A stretch of DNA of 64,000 nucleotides from NCBI GenBank assembly GCA_036873135.1, contig JAPTYO010000007.1, positions 15,482,763 through 15,546,762 of the forward strand, written 5' to 3'. The DNA comes from Clarkia xantiana subsp. parviflora. Taxonomy: Eukaryota > Streptophyta > Magnoliopsida > Myrtales > Onagraceae. Below, one piece after another: positions 13,701 through 23,773 of this stretch. The position numbers and the translations under genes are program-made. The notes below the pieces were generated by a model. That model saw nothing but the letters and a program-made list of their open reading frames with translations. It was not told the origin of the DNA and did no database searches. Every line of letters starts with the position of its first letter. The first letter of the stretch is position 1.

Positions 13701-14356
13701 GAAATAGTCAAACACTGAATGAAATTGATAACCGCATTCAATGCAGCAATCTTCACATCTGGATTCGTTGAAGATGTCAAGCAGTTCATGAAAACGGAGT
13801 GAAGCTCCTTGATGTATGGAGTCAACATGTCCCCGATGTACTGAGCTAGCTGTGCGAATATAAGGAAAGCCGCCTCCTGTAGCTTCGGTACATCAGATGA
13901 TACGCACTGGAACATGAACGGAAGCAGCTCTGGCCATCCGTTATCTGGCAGAATCCCCGATGCGAGCTCGGAGACTGTGTCGCAGAGCTTCTTCGTGATT
14001 GTCTTGGCTTCCTCACGCTGAAGCGAGGCCAGGAGCATCGATTTAATGGTGGACTGCGTCTGAGGGGTGAGGCGAGGATAAATGTAGGAATCATCACGTG
14101 TCAGGAGCTTCCTGAGAAGGATAGCGGACATGGCGCGCAGCTCCATGTGAGGGGATGAGTGGAGAAGGTGTGACAGCTTGAGAGACAATGAATTCGGATC
14201 GGTCTGCTTGGCGAGATTGAAGAGCGACTCGGCGGCAGATCGCTGGTCATTTGTGGATGACATTAGGTGAGAGATTAGGGTTTCGAACGGCGCAAGGTCG
14301 GGGCCGAGTATCATGGCGAGCTGAGCCTGCTGGAGCTGATTGGAGCTGGAATCCAT
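7420..14356 (-). CDS. IMB3: Importin-5-like importin beta (plant IMB3/KPNB3 type)
   Basis: Nuclear transport receptor of the importin-beta family, carrying cargo through nuclear pores under Ran control. Exons on the minus strand: 14356-13686, 13477-12919, 12711-12508, 12110-12006, 11915-11850, 11777-11613, 11226-11152, 11066-10912, 10597-10462, 10378-10309, 10205-10078, 9985-9929, 9494-9309, 9185-9093, 8704-8619, 8537-8471, 8401-8335, 8226-8090, 7964-7873, 7760-7694, 7584-7420. They sum to 3351 bp, 1116 aa, the size I recall for the Arabidopsis importin-5 orthologue. All introns are GT..AG and frame holds throughout. HEAT repeats run along the whole chain (for example [17 protein letters not shown]). 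Acidic loops are [30 protein letters not shown] and a third between the middle and C-terminal repeats. The N-terminus starts [19 protein letters not shown] see no disruption; the gene should be functional. Confidence 0.95.
7763..7800. repeat. (CA)n(TA)n microsatellite abutting a splice acceptor
   Basis: A run of about 12 CA units then TA units on the plus strand reads (TA)n(GT)n on the gene strand and directly precedes the CAG acceptor of importin exon 20 (which starts at 7760). The usual pyrimidine tract there is replaced by GT repeats. Confidence 0.85.
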
Positions 14357-14398
14357 AGCGACTATGGATTAGGGTTTTACAGAAGCGACGGCGGATAC

Positions 14399-14441
14399 CG
14401 AAGAAGAAGAAGAAGAAGAAGAAGAAGAAGAAGAAGAAGAA
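14399..14441. repeat. (GAA)n microsatellite in the importin 5' leader or promoter
   Basis: About fourteen uninterrupted GAA units lie some 45 bp upstream of the importin ATG, so the gene strand carries (CTT)n. CT-rich tracts near transcription starts are common in plant promoters and leaders; a role here is inference. Confidence 0.8.
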
Positions 14442-14606
14442 AGTGGTGGCGCAATGGTGGCTGGCTCTTCAGCGCCCTCGCTTATTCTGCGCTAAAAATG
14501 GAATGGAAAAAGAGCGGGTGCGCTTGCGGAAGGGTTTGGACTTTGGATTGTAAAGGGGCTGCCAGGGTTTTTGATTTTCGCGATATTCTCTTTGCAATAG
14601 TGTTTT

Positions 14607-15430
14607 ATTAATACTAACTAGGTGCATTTTGCGCGGGGTGACTTACCAGTTACCGGTATGTATATTTAACAAACTAATATTCGATAAAATTTATATACCG
14701 ACTATTTGTAATATGTTAAAACATTATTTTTAAATAAAAAATATCAGTTTAAAATTTGAAAAAGTAAACGAAAGACGGTAAATTTTGAACCATAAAATAC
14801 AATTGCGCAAATTCGCAAATAAATTTTAGATGTCTGTACCGCATGTTACCTTTGGTCTTCGGATCCGTGTCAAGCGTCTGTTCTTCAACAGATATGTCTT
14901 CGATGACCATCGGCGATATCTCGCCGTAGATAGAGATGGCTCTGCCACTGAGACTGTCAGCCGAACGTACCGCCGGGTATCTTCGTTCGCCGGCTCCGCG
15001 TCAAGCATCTATTAAAAATCAGGGAAATTTTAATGCAATTAATTACATACATTGAATTTTGAACGGTCCGAATGTTCAATTGTGCGATTAATTGCATACA
15101 TTGAATCTTGAACGGTTCGAAATCAGGGAAATTCTAATTGCAATTAATTGCATACATTGAATATTGAACCGTCCAAAATTTTAATTGCGATTAATTGTAT
15201 ACACTGAATCTTGAACGGGTCGAAATCAACAAAAATTTAATTGCGATTAATTGCAACTTAAAAATTCCCAGCTCCCTAGTGCAATCAATGCGATGAAGTT
15301 AATAACTACAAAACTCTTAGCACAATTGTCATAAATGCATCAATTAATGTAAAAAACAAAACTATCAGCTACACGTTCACTTTGTTATTATCTTTTCTTC
15401 CAAATTTATAATATATATAGATAATAAATA
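14607..15430. repeat. Left arm of a long inverted repeat
   Basis: About 820 bp match, in reverse complement, the arm at 19785-20527. Shared landmarks in order are a tattaata..gcgc..ttacc outer end, gaaaaagtaaacgaaag, a GC-richer 190-bp block (14830-15015), a tandem block of four or so ttaattgcgattaattgcatacattgaa-like units (15030-15260), and taatatatatagata at the inner end. The outer end (actaggtgcattttgcgcggggtgac) resembles a degenerate Helitron 3' hairpin and CTAG terminus in reverse orientation. I found no target-site duplication. Confidence 0.75.
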
Positions 15431-16060
15431 GATAAGTCAGAAAAATACATTTTTTTAAAATAAATATAATAGTGGCCAAGACAAAAAAAAATAATTTAAT
15501 TTTTTCTTACCTTTACTTTATGTGGTTGGCGTTTTATCGTATCGAAGAAGCCGTCCTCCATGGCAAAAAAAAAAAAAAAAAACCGTCCTCGAACTTAATA
15601 GGGGTGTATTTCTAATCAAATACACCCTTCCATTTCCATACACATTGATTCACGTGTTTGTCTTGCCAAAATGATGCAAGATTGTTTTTCACATGATCAA
15701 CACATTTATATTATTATTATTTTTCTTTTGCAAAAAGTACACATCTATATATATTATATTATTATATATTATATATAAGAGTCATATTATTTTATTACGT
15801 GAACTATATTATTCATCAAAACCGTGTACATATTATCGATATATAAACGTATACGTTCAACTTTATGTCTTTTAACTCTATACTAGGGTGTATTCTCCCC
15901 GCATCACGCAGATCATATGTAAAACGCGAATATTTAATAAGAAGAAATTATCGGAATTCAAACGATGAAATTGTTATACCACATTCGTATTTTATGTATA
16001 ATATTTAGTAAATTATATTGTTTATTATTTAAAAATTACTCTACATATAAGCAATTCAAC
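15431..16060. other. AT-rich spacer inside the inverted-repeat structure
   Basis: Strongly AT-rich with short poly-A and TA runs. Only stop-rich short frames are present and I see no gene, RNA gene or clear element. Confidence 0.5.
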
Positions 16061-16918
16061 GAGCTGTTTTGCTAAGTAGGCATATTTTTAATTGTAATTA
16101 CGAAAATAAGCATGTAAAGTTGGAAATAGTTGGAATTTCCAACTTTAAGCAAATCCTCGAATGGGAGTCGAGGATTTGACCAAAAGCTTTGGTCAAATCC
16201 TCGGATGGGAGTCGAGGATTTGACCAAAGCTTTTGGTCAAATCCTCGACTCCCATTCGAGGATTTGACCGTAGCTTTGGTCAAATCCTCAATTTTTTTTT
16301 AATAAAATAACTGAAATTAAAAAAAAAAAAAAAAAGTTCCAATATTTTCAACATTAAAAAGAAATAATTGAGATGAAATGCATATTATTTAGTGTTAACT
16401 TGATGATTGGTTTGCTTAATTGCGATGAAATGCATATTATTTAGATAATTATAGTTATTAGTTGATAGATTGAGATGAACGTAGATAATGTAGTGATTAA
16501 TTATGATTAATTGTTGATCAATTTGCATAATTGCGATGAAATGCAAATTATTTAGATAATTATTAGTTGATAGATTGAGATAAATGTAGATCGATTTGCA
16601 TAATTATTAGTTGATATTTAAATGTTGGAATGATTTCTTTTTAATGTTGAAAATATTGAACTTTTTTTTTTAATTTCAGTTATTTTATTTAAAAAAGTTG
16701 AGGATTTGACCAAAGCTACGGTCAAATCCTCGGATGGGAGTCGAGGATTTGACCAAAAGCTTTGGTCAAATCCTCGGATGGGAGTCGAGGATTTGACCAA
16801 AGCGTTTAGTCAAATCCTCGACTCCCATCCGAGGATTTGCTTAAAGTTGGAATTTTCAACTTTACATGCTTATTTTCGTAATTATAATTAAAAATATGCC
16901 TACTTAACAAAATAACTC
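16061..16918. mobile_element. Mutator-like non-autonomous element with palindromic cassettes, 9-bp TSD
   Basis: The ends read GAGCTGTTTTGCTAAGTAGG and, from the right in reverse complement, GAGTTATTTTGTTAAGTAGG. The 9-bp flanks are identical: caattcaac at 16052-16060 and 16919-16927. Each arm (16130-16290 and 16700-16850) holds several short palindromes formed by caaatcctcg / cgaggatttg around actcccat, separated by accaaagcttttggt-like spacers. The centre (16360-16620) has three diverged copies of a unit around gcgatgaaatgcatattatttag. There is no transposase. A 9-bp TSD and long inverted repeats fit the Mutator superfamily. Confidence 0.85.
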
Positions 16919-16927
16919 CAATTCAAC

Positions 16928-18673
16928 GTCAAGATTTTAAGTAATTAGATTAATTGAAGATGGCTAAAAGAAAGCTAATTAATTAAAGACATCCAAAATT
17001 TAGCTTTAGTAAGCACAAACAAATAGTGAGTATTTTGATTAGTATTATTATACAAATTAATAACAGACTTAAAATTGATCATTAGTCATTTAATTCATAC
17101 GCATAGTGCTTTTATGATTCTTCTGAACTTTCACTTTGAACTTCTCTTCTTTGTCTCCTCTCTTCTCCCACCTTCAATTTATCACCATACCCACGTACCT
17201 ATAGATCCAAGGTAGAAACAAAACAAAGTAAAAGTTACACATTGTCAATAAACATAGTTACTTCATTCCTACTTCACCTAGGTGGTGATGCCTCAGTTGG
17301 GGGCTCGATAAATTAATGGTGTTGTATATAGATTGTGATCTCCATCTTAAACTTATCATCTGAAACCACCCCACATTCACCTACATCATAACAACCAGAT
17401 AGCAATATACAATGAGCTACAATGAATCGAATACACAATATACAATGTAATCTCAAACCACAAAACAAACGGCAGTTAAGAAGACTAAACATAGTTATAG
17501 TTTGATATTGGTATAAATCAATACAGTGGGAAAAAGTAAAGCAACAATAGTAGTATAAAACAACAGCAATATAGAACGAATTTTCAAAATCAGAAAACTC
17601 AATATTATTAACAATACCGAACAAAGTTAATCTCCGATACAAATGAGTACAGGGTTGAAAAAAAGCCTAATAATTGTCAAGCAAAAGCAGAACATTCATG
17701 CTTGTTACCATCATAACTCACCCCAAGTTCACATCTTGTGTTTTTGTATTAAATTTCTTGTATTTGCATTAAGGAGCCTACAACAATTGTTCAATATAAA
17801 ATCAACAAATATTTTCCTAAGTTTCTCTCTTTCCATCGTAGAATCAACAAAATACCAAACATCAAGAACTAAATCTCAATCCTAAATATCAAGAACACCA
17901 AAATTATCAAAAAAAAAAAAAAAAAAGACACCTAAGCCACTAAAATAGCGTCACAAAGGGGGGAAAAAAACAAAAAACAAAGAAAACCTTCCTATGGGAG
18001 CAAGATCAGAAGACCCATGTCCAGATGCAAGTAGCGATATCGAAATCGTCATAAATCTAACATGTACTGCAATTTTCATTTTCATCCTCTCAATGTCATA
18101 TTCAACTAAGAGAAAATGACCTATTAGACATTTCATGTCATCAACAAACTACTTGCAATGCTTACAAATTCAACTTGGGCAAAGTATTGCTCAAAATTCA
18201 TGAAATAAAGATTCTGCAGAGACAATCATGGTTTGAGGATAATTAAGATGAAAGTGTCATTACATATTACTTAAATGTGGATTAATCATATATTATTTAC
18301 GTATATCTTAACTTTACGTATTAATTAAAGTGTATATATGTGACAACTTTAAAAAATACAATTTATGTAAAAGCATTGTGGATGTTCTTAAGAATAGTAA
18401 ACTGAAACAGAAAAATCAAATTAATACTAATATAACGAATTATAACAAGTACATATTACTTAATGATGAAACATATTAAACTTAGTGTGTATATATATAT
18501 ATATATATATATATTAATTTCAACGGTTATAATGACTATGAATATTAATGATATTAAATATTACATTAATAACGATAATTATTGTCTTCCGGTAATTGAA
18601 ACTAATTATTAAAAATAAAGTTTTGTAAAATTTTTTTATACATGCACGAAGCACTGCACAAGTCATATATTAT
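16928..18673. other. AT-rich spacer without a recognisable gene
   Basis: The open frames at 17313-17642 and 17643-17885 have no domain, poor composition and no splice-linked partners. A pure (TA)n run lies at about 18488-18515. Nothing else is supported. Confidence 0.45.
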
Positions 18674-18901
18674 GGATTCAGATCACATGTTTCACTCTTC
18701 GTGTCTCATATTGTGTCTCACCTTTAAGATCTTGACACGTGTCCTTAGGTTTAATATTTTACTTTTAGGGTTCACCAATCCCAATATGGTTTTAGAAAGA
18801 AAAAAAAACTACAAAATTAATTACACTCACAATACGTGTCAAGATCTTTAACGGTGTGGCACGATCTATGGCATGAAGAGTGATGCAGAAGATTTGTATC
18901 C
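18674..18901. mobile_element. 228-bp MITE, 9-bp TSD (copy 1 of a two-copy family)
   Basis: The ends are ggattcagatc and, in reverse complement from the right, ggatacaaatc. The arms share cactcttc..tg, gtgcc and aagatcttgacacgt. Identical 9-bp flanks atatattat occur at 18665-18673 and 18902-18910. The middle is an A-rich stretch after ggttttagaaag. The same structure recurs at 54209-54434. Probably Mutator-type, judged from the TSD length. Confidence 0.85.
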
Positions 18902-18910
18902 ATATATTAT

Positions 18911-19784
18911 ATTCAAATATTAGATAGATTAACATTTTTTCTATACATTTATTTTATTGATTGTCATTAATAAATATAAATACTAAATAAAATACTGTTG
19001 TCATTTACTTAATTTTTTTTGCCATTATTTACTTCATTGGTTAATAATATCGAATGACTATATTATTATATTTTCGTTTATTTCTAATATCTATAATAAA
19101 TTATGTATTCAATCATACTCATGTAAAAAGTTATACTCTATATTTAATTTTTTTAATTATCAATTTTTATATTCGGCTCATAACAATCAATTACTAAATA
19201 GATGGTATTGTTAATTTTTGTTGAGTAAATTATATATATTATTTATTCTCTATTTAAAATAGTAATAGTAATATCTTTTACTTATTATTTAAAATAAAGT
19301 TTTGAATATCTTCAGGTATTTTACCGGAATTAATAAATAACATTCTATTGTTGATGCAAGTATAGAATATAATCATATTTAATTTAATAGTAAATTATAT
19401 TTACTGATATAACTTGAAATTCTAATTAAAGGTTAATTAACAATTAGATGTCGTATCTGGCAAAAAAAAATGTAATAATTACGTACTTTCAAAGATGTGT
19501 AAACGAAAAAAAAAAAAAAAACTGATATTTAAAAGAATATAAGTAACATTAATATTTAGTAAATAGTTATTAATTTATTTTAATGTTTTGATGCTTTGTA
19601 ATGTGTATAAAACCTCCATTCACACACGTTATGAACGATATTAAATTAAAATAGAATTATATAAGTTAAAGTATTATATATACTTTAAATGTGTGTATTA
19701 GTGTTTGAATTGTCTATTATTTCAAATTAAAAAAGATAATAAAAAAATAATATCAATAACAAATTTGAATTTCCGTAATCTATA
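18911..19784. other. AT-rich spacer without a recognisable gene
   Basis: More than 80 percent A+T by eye. Contains poly-A runs and only very short frames. No feature supported. Confidence 0.45.
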
Positions 19785-20527
19785 TCTATATATATTATAA
19801 ATTCTGAAGGAAAGATAATAACAGAGTGAATGTGGAGCTGATGATTTTTTTTTACGTTAATCGATGCATTTATGACAATTGAGCTAAGAGTTTTGTAGTC
19901 ATTAACTCCATATCATTGATTGCACTAAGGATTTGGGAGTTTTTAAGCTGCAATTAATCGAAATTAAACTATAACTGGTTTCGAACCGTTCAAAATTCAA
20001 TATATGCAATTAATCGCAATTAAAATTTTCTTGATTTCGAACCCTTCAAGATTCAATTTATGCAATTAATCGCAATTAAAATTTCTGACCGTTTAAGATT
20101 CAATGTATGTAATTAATCGAATTAAAATTTCGCCGATTTTTAACAGACGTTTGACGCGGAGCCGGCGAATGAAGATACCAGACGATACGGGCGGCTGACA
20201 GTCTCAGTGGCAGAGTCATCTCTATCTCCGACGAGATATGGTCGGCGGTCATCGAAGCCATATCTGTTGAAGAACAGACGTTTGACACAGATCCGACGAC
20301 CAAATGTAGCATGCGGTACGAGCATCTAAAATTTATTTGTGAACTTACGAAATTGTATTTTATGGTTCAAATTTTCAATCTTTCGTTTACTTTTTCAAAT
20401 TTTAGGCTGATATTTTATTTAAAAATAATGTTTCAACATATTATAAATATTCAGCATAAATTTCATTGAATATTATACATATTTGGTAAATCACCATGCC
20501 GATGCGCCGGAAATGTATCACGTAATT
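19785..20527. repeat. Right arm of the long inverted repeat
   Basis: Reverse-complement partner of 14607-15430. It contains the gcaattaatcgcaattaaaatt tandem units (19950-20130), the GC-richer block (20140-20325) and the ctttcgtttactttttc landmark. The outer end has gccgatgcgccgg, a possible short hairpin like those near Helitron 3' ends. The two arms differ at many positions, so the structure is old. Confidence 0.75.
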
Positions 20528-20832
20528 CTATTAACAAATCATATATGGCGAAACTCGCAGGTCAGCGTATAAAATCTAATTCCATATATAGCCCCACACT
20601 TTTCATTTAATTCCTTTTCATTGGTTTCCATTTTTAACTTTTCTTCTCATCAGCCGGTCGAGAGTTCGTTGACTGTTGCAATCCTACGACACCTTGAAGC
20701 TTTCCTCCCCAATCGGACGAATCGAAGCAGATTCCTCACTCGATCGCTCTGTTCACAGTAGCTTCGGCGCCACTCCACCAGGATTTCTGCTTCGAGACGC
20801 CGCCCGATCTCTTCTGGTAATTGATTTTGGAT

Positions 20833-22050
20833 ATGGATTCGATGATGATGAAAAGAGGATACGATTATACGCGTAAGCGGAAGAAATTGATTGGATTGAT
20901 TGCAGTTGCTGGTGTTTCTGGATACGGTTTGTATACGGTTTATCATTTGCCTTCCATGGCTAAGAAGAGGCGCAAATTGGTGAATCTATTGGGAGCTATT
21001 GTATCAATAGCCGGAGCGGTCTCTGAATCAGCCGAATCAATCGGGATCGTCTCCAAGGATTTGAACGAGTTTCTGAAATCCAATTCCGATGAAATCCCCA
21101 ACAGTTTGAAGCAAATCTCTAAGATTGCCAAATCCAGCGAATTCTCCGATTCCATGGTTGGTGCCACCCAGGCCTTGACATTAGGGGTTTTGCATGGCTA
21201 CAATCAATTTGGTGATGCAGGGGATACGAGTATCGTTGATAAGGTTTTGGATAAGGTATTTACACCCGCAGGGGCTGGTTTCGCCTCTGTGGTTGTTGGT
21301 AGCTTTGCCAGGAACATGGTGATGTCGATTTTCTCTAACGAAACAGAATCAAAATCTGATTGTTCTCCAACTTCGGAGCTTCCTGAATGGACAAAAGTGA
21401 TGTACGATGAGAAGACGAAGGGTTTGATTGGAGATTGTATCCAGATGTTTGTGAGCACAGCTGTTGCAGTCTATCTCGATAAAACCATGGACATGAATAT
21501 GTTCGATGGTGTTTTCTCGAGCATGACGAATCCGAAGCACGACACCAAGGTGAGGGAGATGTTGGCTTTTGTCTGTAAAAACGCAGTCGAAACCCTTGTT
21601 AGAACATCACACCATGTTTTATCAGCCCCAAACGGTAAAACCAAGCCCAAAAGCAAATGCTGTGATGTTTCTGATTCTCCGTATTTGAGTATCAACGAAA
21701 TGAAGCACAAAGGATGCAAATTCGACTACTCGTACTATGATTCGAAGAACACTAATGGTTGGGTTACTAAAGTTTCATCGACTTTGGCTGTTCCGAGCAA
21801 TCGGAAGCTTGTTCTTGATTTAAGTGGGAGAATGACTTCCGAGTCGGTTCGGTCGGTGATGGAGTTCTTGATGGAGAAGGTCTGCGACGGAATGGTGAAG
21901 AAGGCGAATCATGTTCAGGAGACAATGGTGGATACTGGTCGGGAAGCTGTGAGGTATGTCTTCGCAAAGTCGTCGGTGATGACAACATTGGCTCTCTCTG
22001 TGTGTTTGCATATTGTGGAGAGTGCTTGGTTACTGGCTCCACCACCTTAG
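20833..22050 (+). CDS. PP2-A10: PHLOEM PROTEIN 2-LIKE A10-type membrane protein
   Basis: Single-exon 405-aa protein of a plant-specific family annotated in Arabidopsis as PHLOEM PROTEIN 2-LIKE A10, from recall. Despite the name I see no lectin domain, and the molecular function is not established from sequence. The N-terminus MDSMMMKRGYDYTRKRKK is basic and followed by a hydrophobic segment (about residues 16-36, LIGLIAVAGVSGYGLYTVYH). Then come the conserved stretches KKRRKLVNLLGA, ESAESIGIVSKDLNEFL, EIPNSLKQISKIAKS and PAGAGFASVVVGSFARN. A second hydrophobic stretch lies at the C-terminus (VMTTLALSVCLHIVESAWLL). It is probably membrane-anchored. The frame opens upstream only with TTG, so the start is the ATG at 20833. 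It sits just outside the inverted-repeat structure, so its promoter lies within about 300 bp of that repeat. Confidence 0.82.
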   Translation: MDSMMMKRGYDYTRKRKKLIGLIAVAGVSGYGLYTVYHLPSMAKKRRKLVNLLGAIVSIAGAVSESAESIGIVSKDLNEFLKSNSDEIPNSLKQISKIAKSSEFSDSMVGATQALTLGVLHGYNQFGDAGDTSIVDKVLDKVFTPAGAGFASVVVGSFARNMVMSIFSNETESKSDCSPTSELPEWTKVMYDEKTKGLIGDCIQMFVSTAVAVYLDKTMDMNMFDGVFSSMTNPKHDTKVREMLAFVCKNAVETLVRTSHHVLSAPNGKTKPKSKCCDVSDSPYLSINEMKHKGCKFDYSYYDSKNTNGWVTKVSSTLAVPSNRKLVLDLSGRMTSESVRSVMEFLMEKVCDGMVKKANHVQETMVDTGREAVRYVFAKSSVMTTLALSVCLHIVESAWLLAPPP

Positions 22051-22635
22051 TGTTGTGATTACTATGTTTCTTTTGTGAAAAGGATTGGAAGCGAGGATAA
22101 TAATGTCTGGAAGTTATAGTGAAGGTTAAGACAACATTGCTTGTTGTTTAGGTTTGTTAGTGTTTCTGTTGTAATATCAAGGTTCCCACATTGAACATGT
22201 AAATACCGAATTACTTTACTGATTGTCTCGTATGTAAGCTGAGTTGGTTGGTGTACAGAGAAAAGTAGTTGAATACCATTTTTTTACTGCGAACCAGAAT
22301 TGATGATAACAACCGATGCAAGCGGATCATTCGTTGTAATACATGACACAATAAACAATACCACTCTGATTACCAAAAAAAAAGAAGACAATACCACTTT
22401 CACTAGATATGACAGTCAAGAACCGAATTAACCATATTTCTCAGGGGATTTTTAACTAACTGTAGCAAATGCACTGTATAAATACATCCACTAATGCAGT
22501 TCATTGTATGATGGCAAATCATACTGAAGCTTTTTACTACACCAACATTTGTAGCTTGTAAAATTCAAAAATAAAATATTGTAATGTCCAAAGTTACTGG
22601 ATTGTTCCTTTCAGCTGGTCGATTTTGCATTGGTT

Positions 22636-22732
22636 TCATTTGCAGCCACAGTCTCCTCTTGGAGCTTCTTTCTTCTTCCAGTAATCATTCAGAGGAGGCC
22701 CGAATATTGCCTTACCAGAGACAACTCCGATC
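22636..22732 (-). CDS. Last exon of an unrecognised small gene (partial)
   Basis: After a ctttctag acceptor, 97 bp read in one frame to a TGA and give IGVVSGKAIFGPPLNDYWKK followed by KEAPRGDCGCK. The composition is clearly protein-like, and the frame starts in phase 2, as an exon would. I could not find the upstream exons: the minus strand between 22740 and 23400 holds a truncated MITE and, at about 23270-23390, a 44-codon frame with a possible ATG that does not obviously join. It could be a short mitochondrial or membrane protein, or a decayed gene. No name is offered. Confidence 0.4.
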
Positions 22733-22781
22733 CTAGAAAGCTACTAAACACCGTCATATTGCAGATATAGATCATACTTTA

Positions 22782-22967
22782 AAGGGTTAAAATGGTGCTT
22801 TTCACACCATATGTTTGACCGAATGTGAGTTTTAGTATCGGATGTTTGATTTTGTATACTTTTGATACCAAACGTTTGAAAAAATGTGATTTTTAGTACA
22901 TTTGTTAGTTGACCGTTAAATGACACGTGCAAGTGACGAGACCAACCCTAAACTTTTGATACAGTAT
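22782..22967. mobile_element. Truncated GGGTTAA-ended MITE
   Basis: It begins gggttaaaatggtgc and has the same order of motifs as the left half of 59635-60158 (catatgtttg, a ttttagt core, gaccgttaa, acacgtgcaagt, ccaaccctaaacttt). The right half and right terminus are missing, so it is a remnant. It lies in what may be an intron of the small minus-strand gene ending at 22636. Confidence 0.5.
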
Positions 22968-23773
22968 CTACCTTACTGGCTCGGTTTTAAATGATCGATC
23001 TTTCTAAGCACACCACGTTTACTTAGAGTATAAGCAAAGTCTGAGGTTATTTCATCTATCAACTGACCTAAATATTTACATAATCAAGGTTGAAACAATT
23101 ACTGAAACCCATATCTGACATAGGCTGGCTTCAAAATCAGATTGAATTCTAACACCCAACTCAGCAAACCGCAGCAAAGCAACATACAGTTGATTATGAA
23201 CAGATTCGGATTCAAAATCAGAGATTGAATCGAAACGAGCAAATAAGAAGTGATTAGAGAATTATGCAGCAGCTCCGATCACCAATGGAAAGGAGAGAAA
23301 TCTTCGCGTGAACAGTGAACTGAAATTTTGTGCAGAGACCGACTCGAGTCTGTGGAATGATGATGTTTCTGTTTCGGGGATCAGTCGGACCATTCTAATA
23401 TTATTGTATTGTTAAATTTACGGGTTTTTTTTTTTTTTTTTTGTGGTTTACGGTCGGATTAAACCAGTTTATTGTGTTAAAATTCTGTAATTATACTTAT
23501 TGTTTTCTGTACATAACCTTAAGGGGGCGTTTGGATGTACGTAATATGGTATTACTTGAAATGTGAGATTACAAGTAATATGAACTACGTAATGTAACGT
23601 TAGATTACAATTTAGTTGTGCTGTAATGTGGCGTGTAATGTGTTTGGTATGTGTTGTAATGTGCATTATAATGTGACTTTATTATTATATTAATCTATAT
23701 GAGAGTATATTATATAATATATTTATTTTAACAGCAACTAAGTTTTTAAAGATTATGTGTCTGATTAATACTA

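Noticed and set aside
14830..15015. 61-codon frame mirrored in the other inverted arm (20140-20325), as a possible conserved small protein
   Set aside because: About 15 of 61 residues differ for roughly 22 base differences, so changes are mostly amino-acid changing; this is neutral decay of a non-coding repeat.
16130..16850. Repeat-spacer pattern resembling a CRISPR array
   Set aside because: Plant nuclear context; the repeats are palindromes inside a transposon with inverted ends and a 9-bp duplication, and spacers are not unique.
17313..17885. 109-codon and 80-codon frames back to back
   Set aside because: AT-rich chance frames with no domain and no neighbours to splice to.
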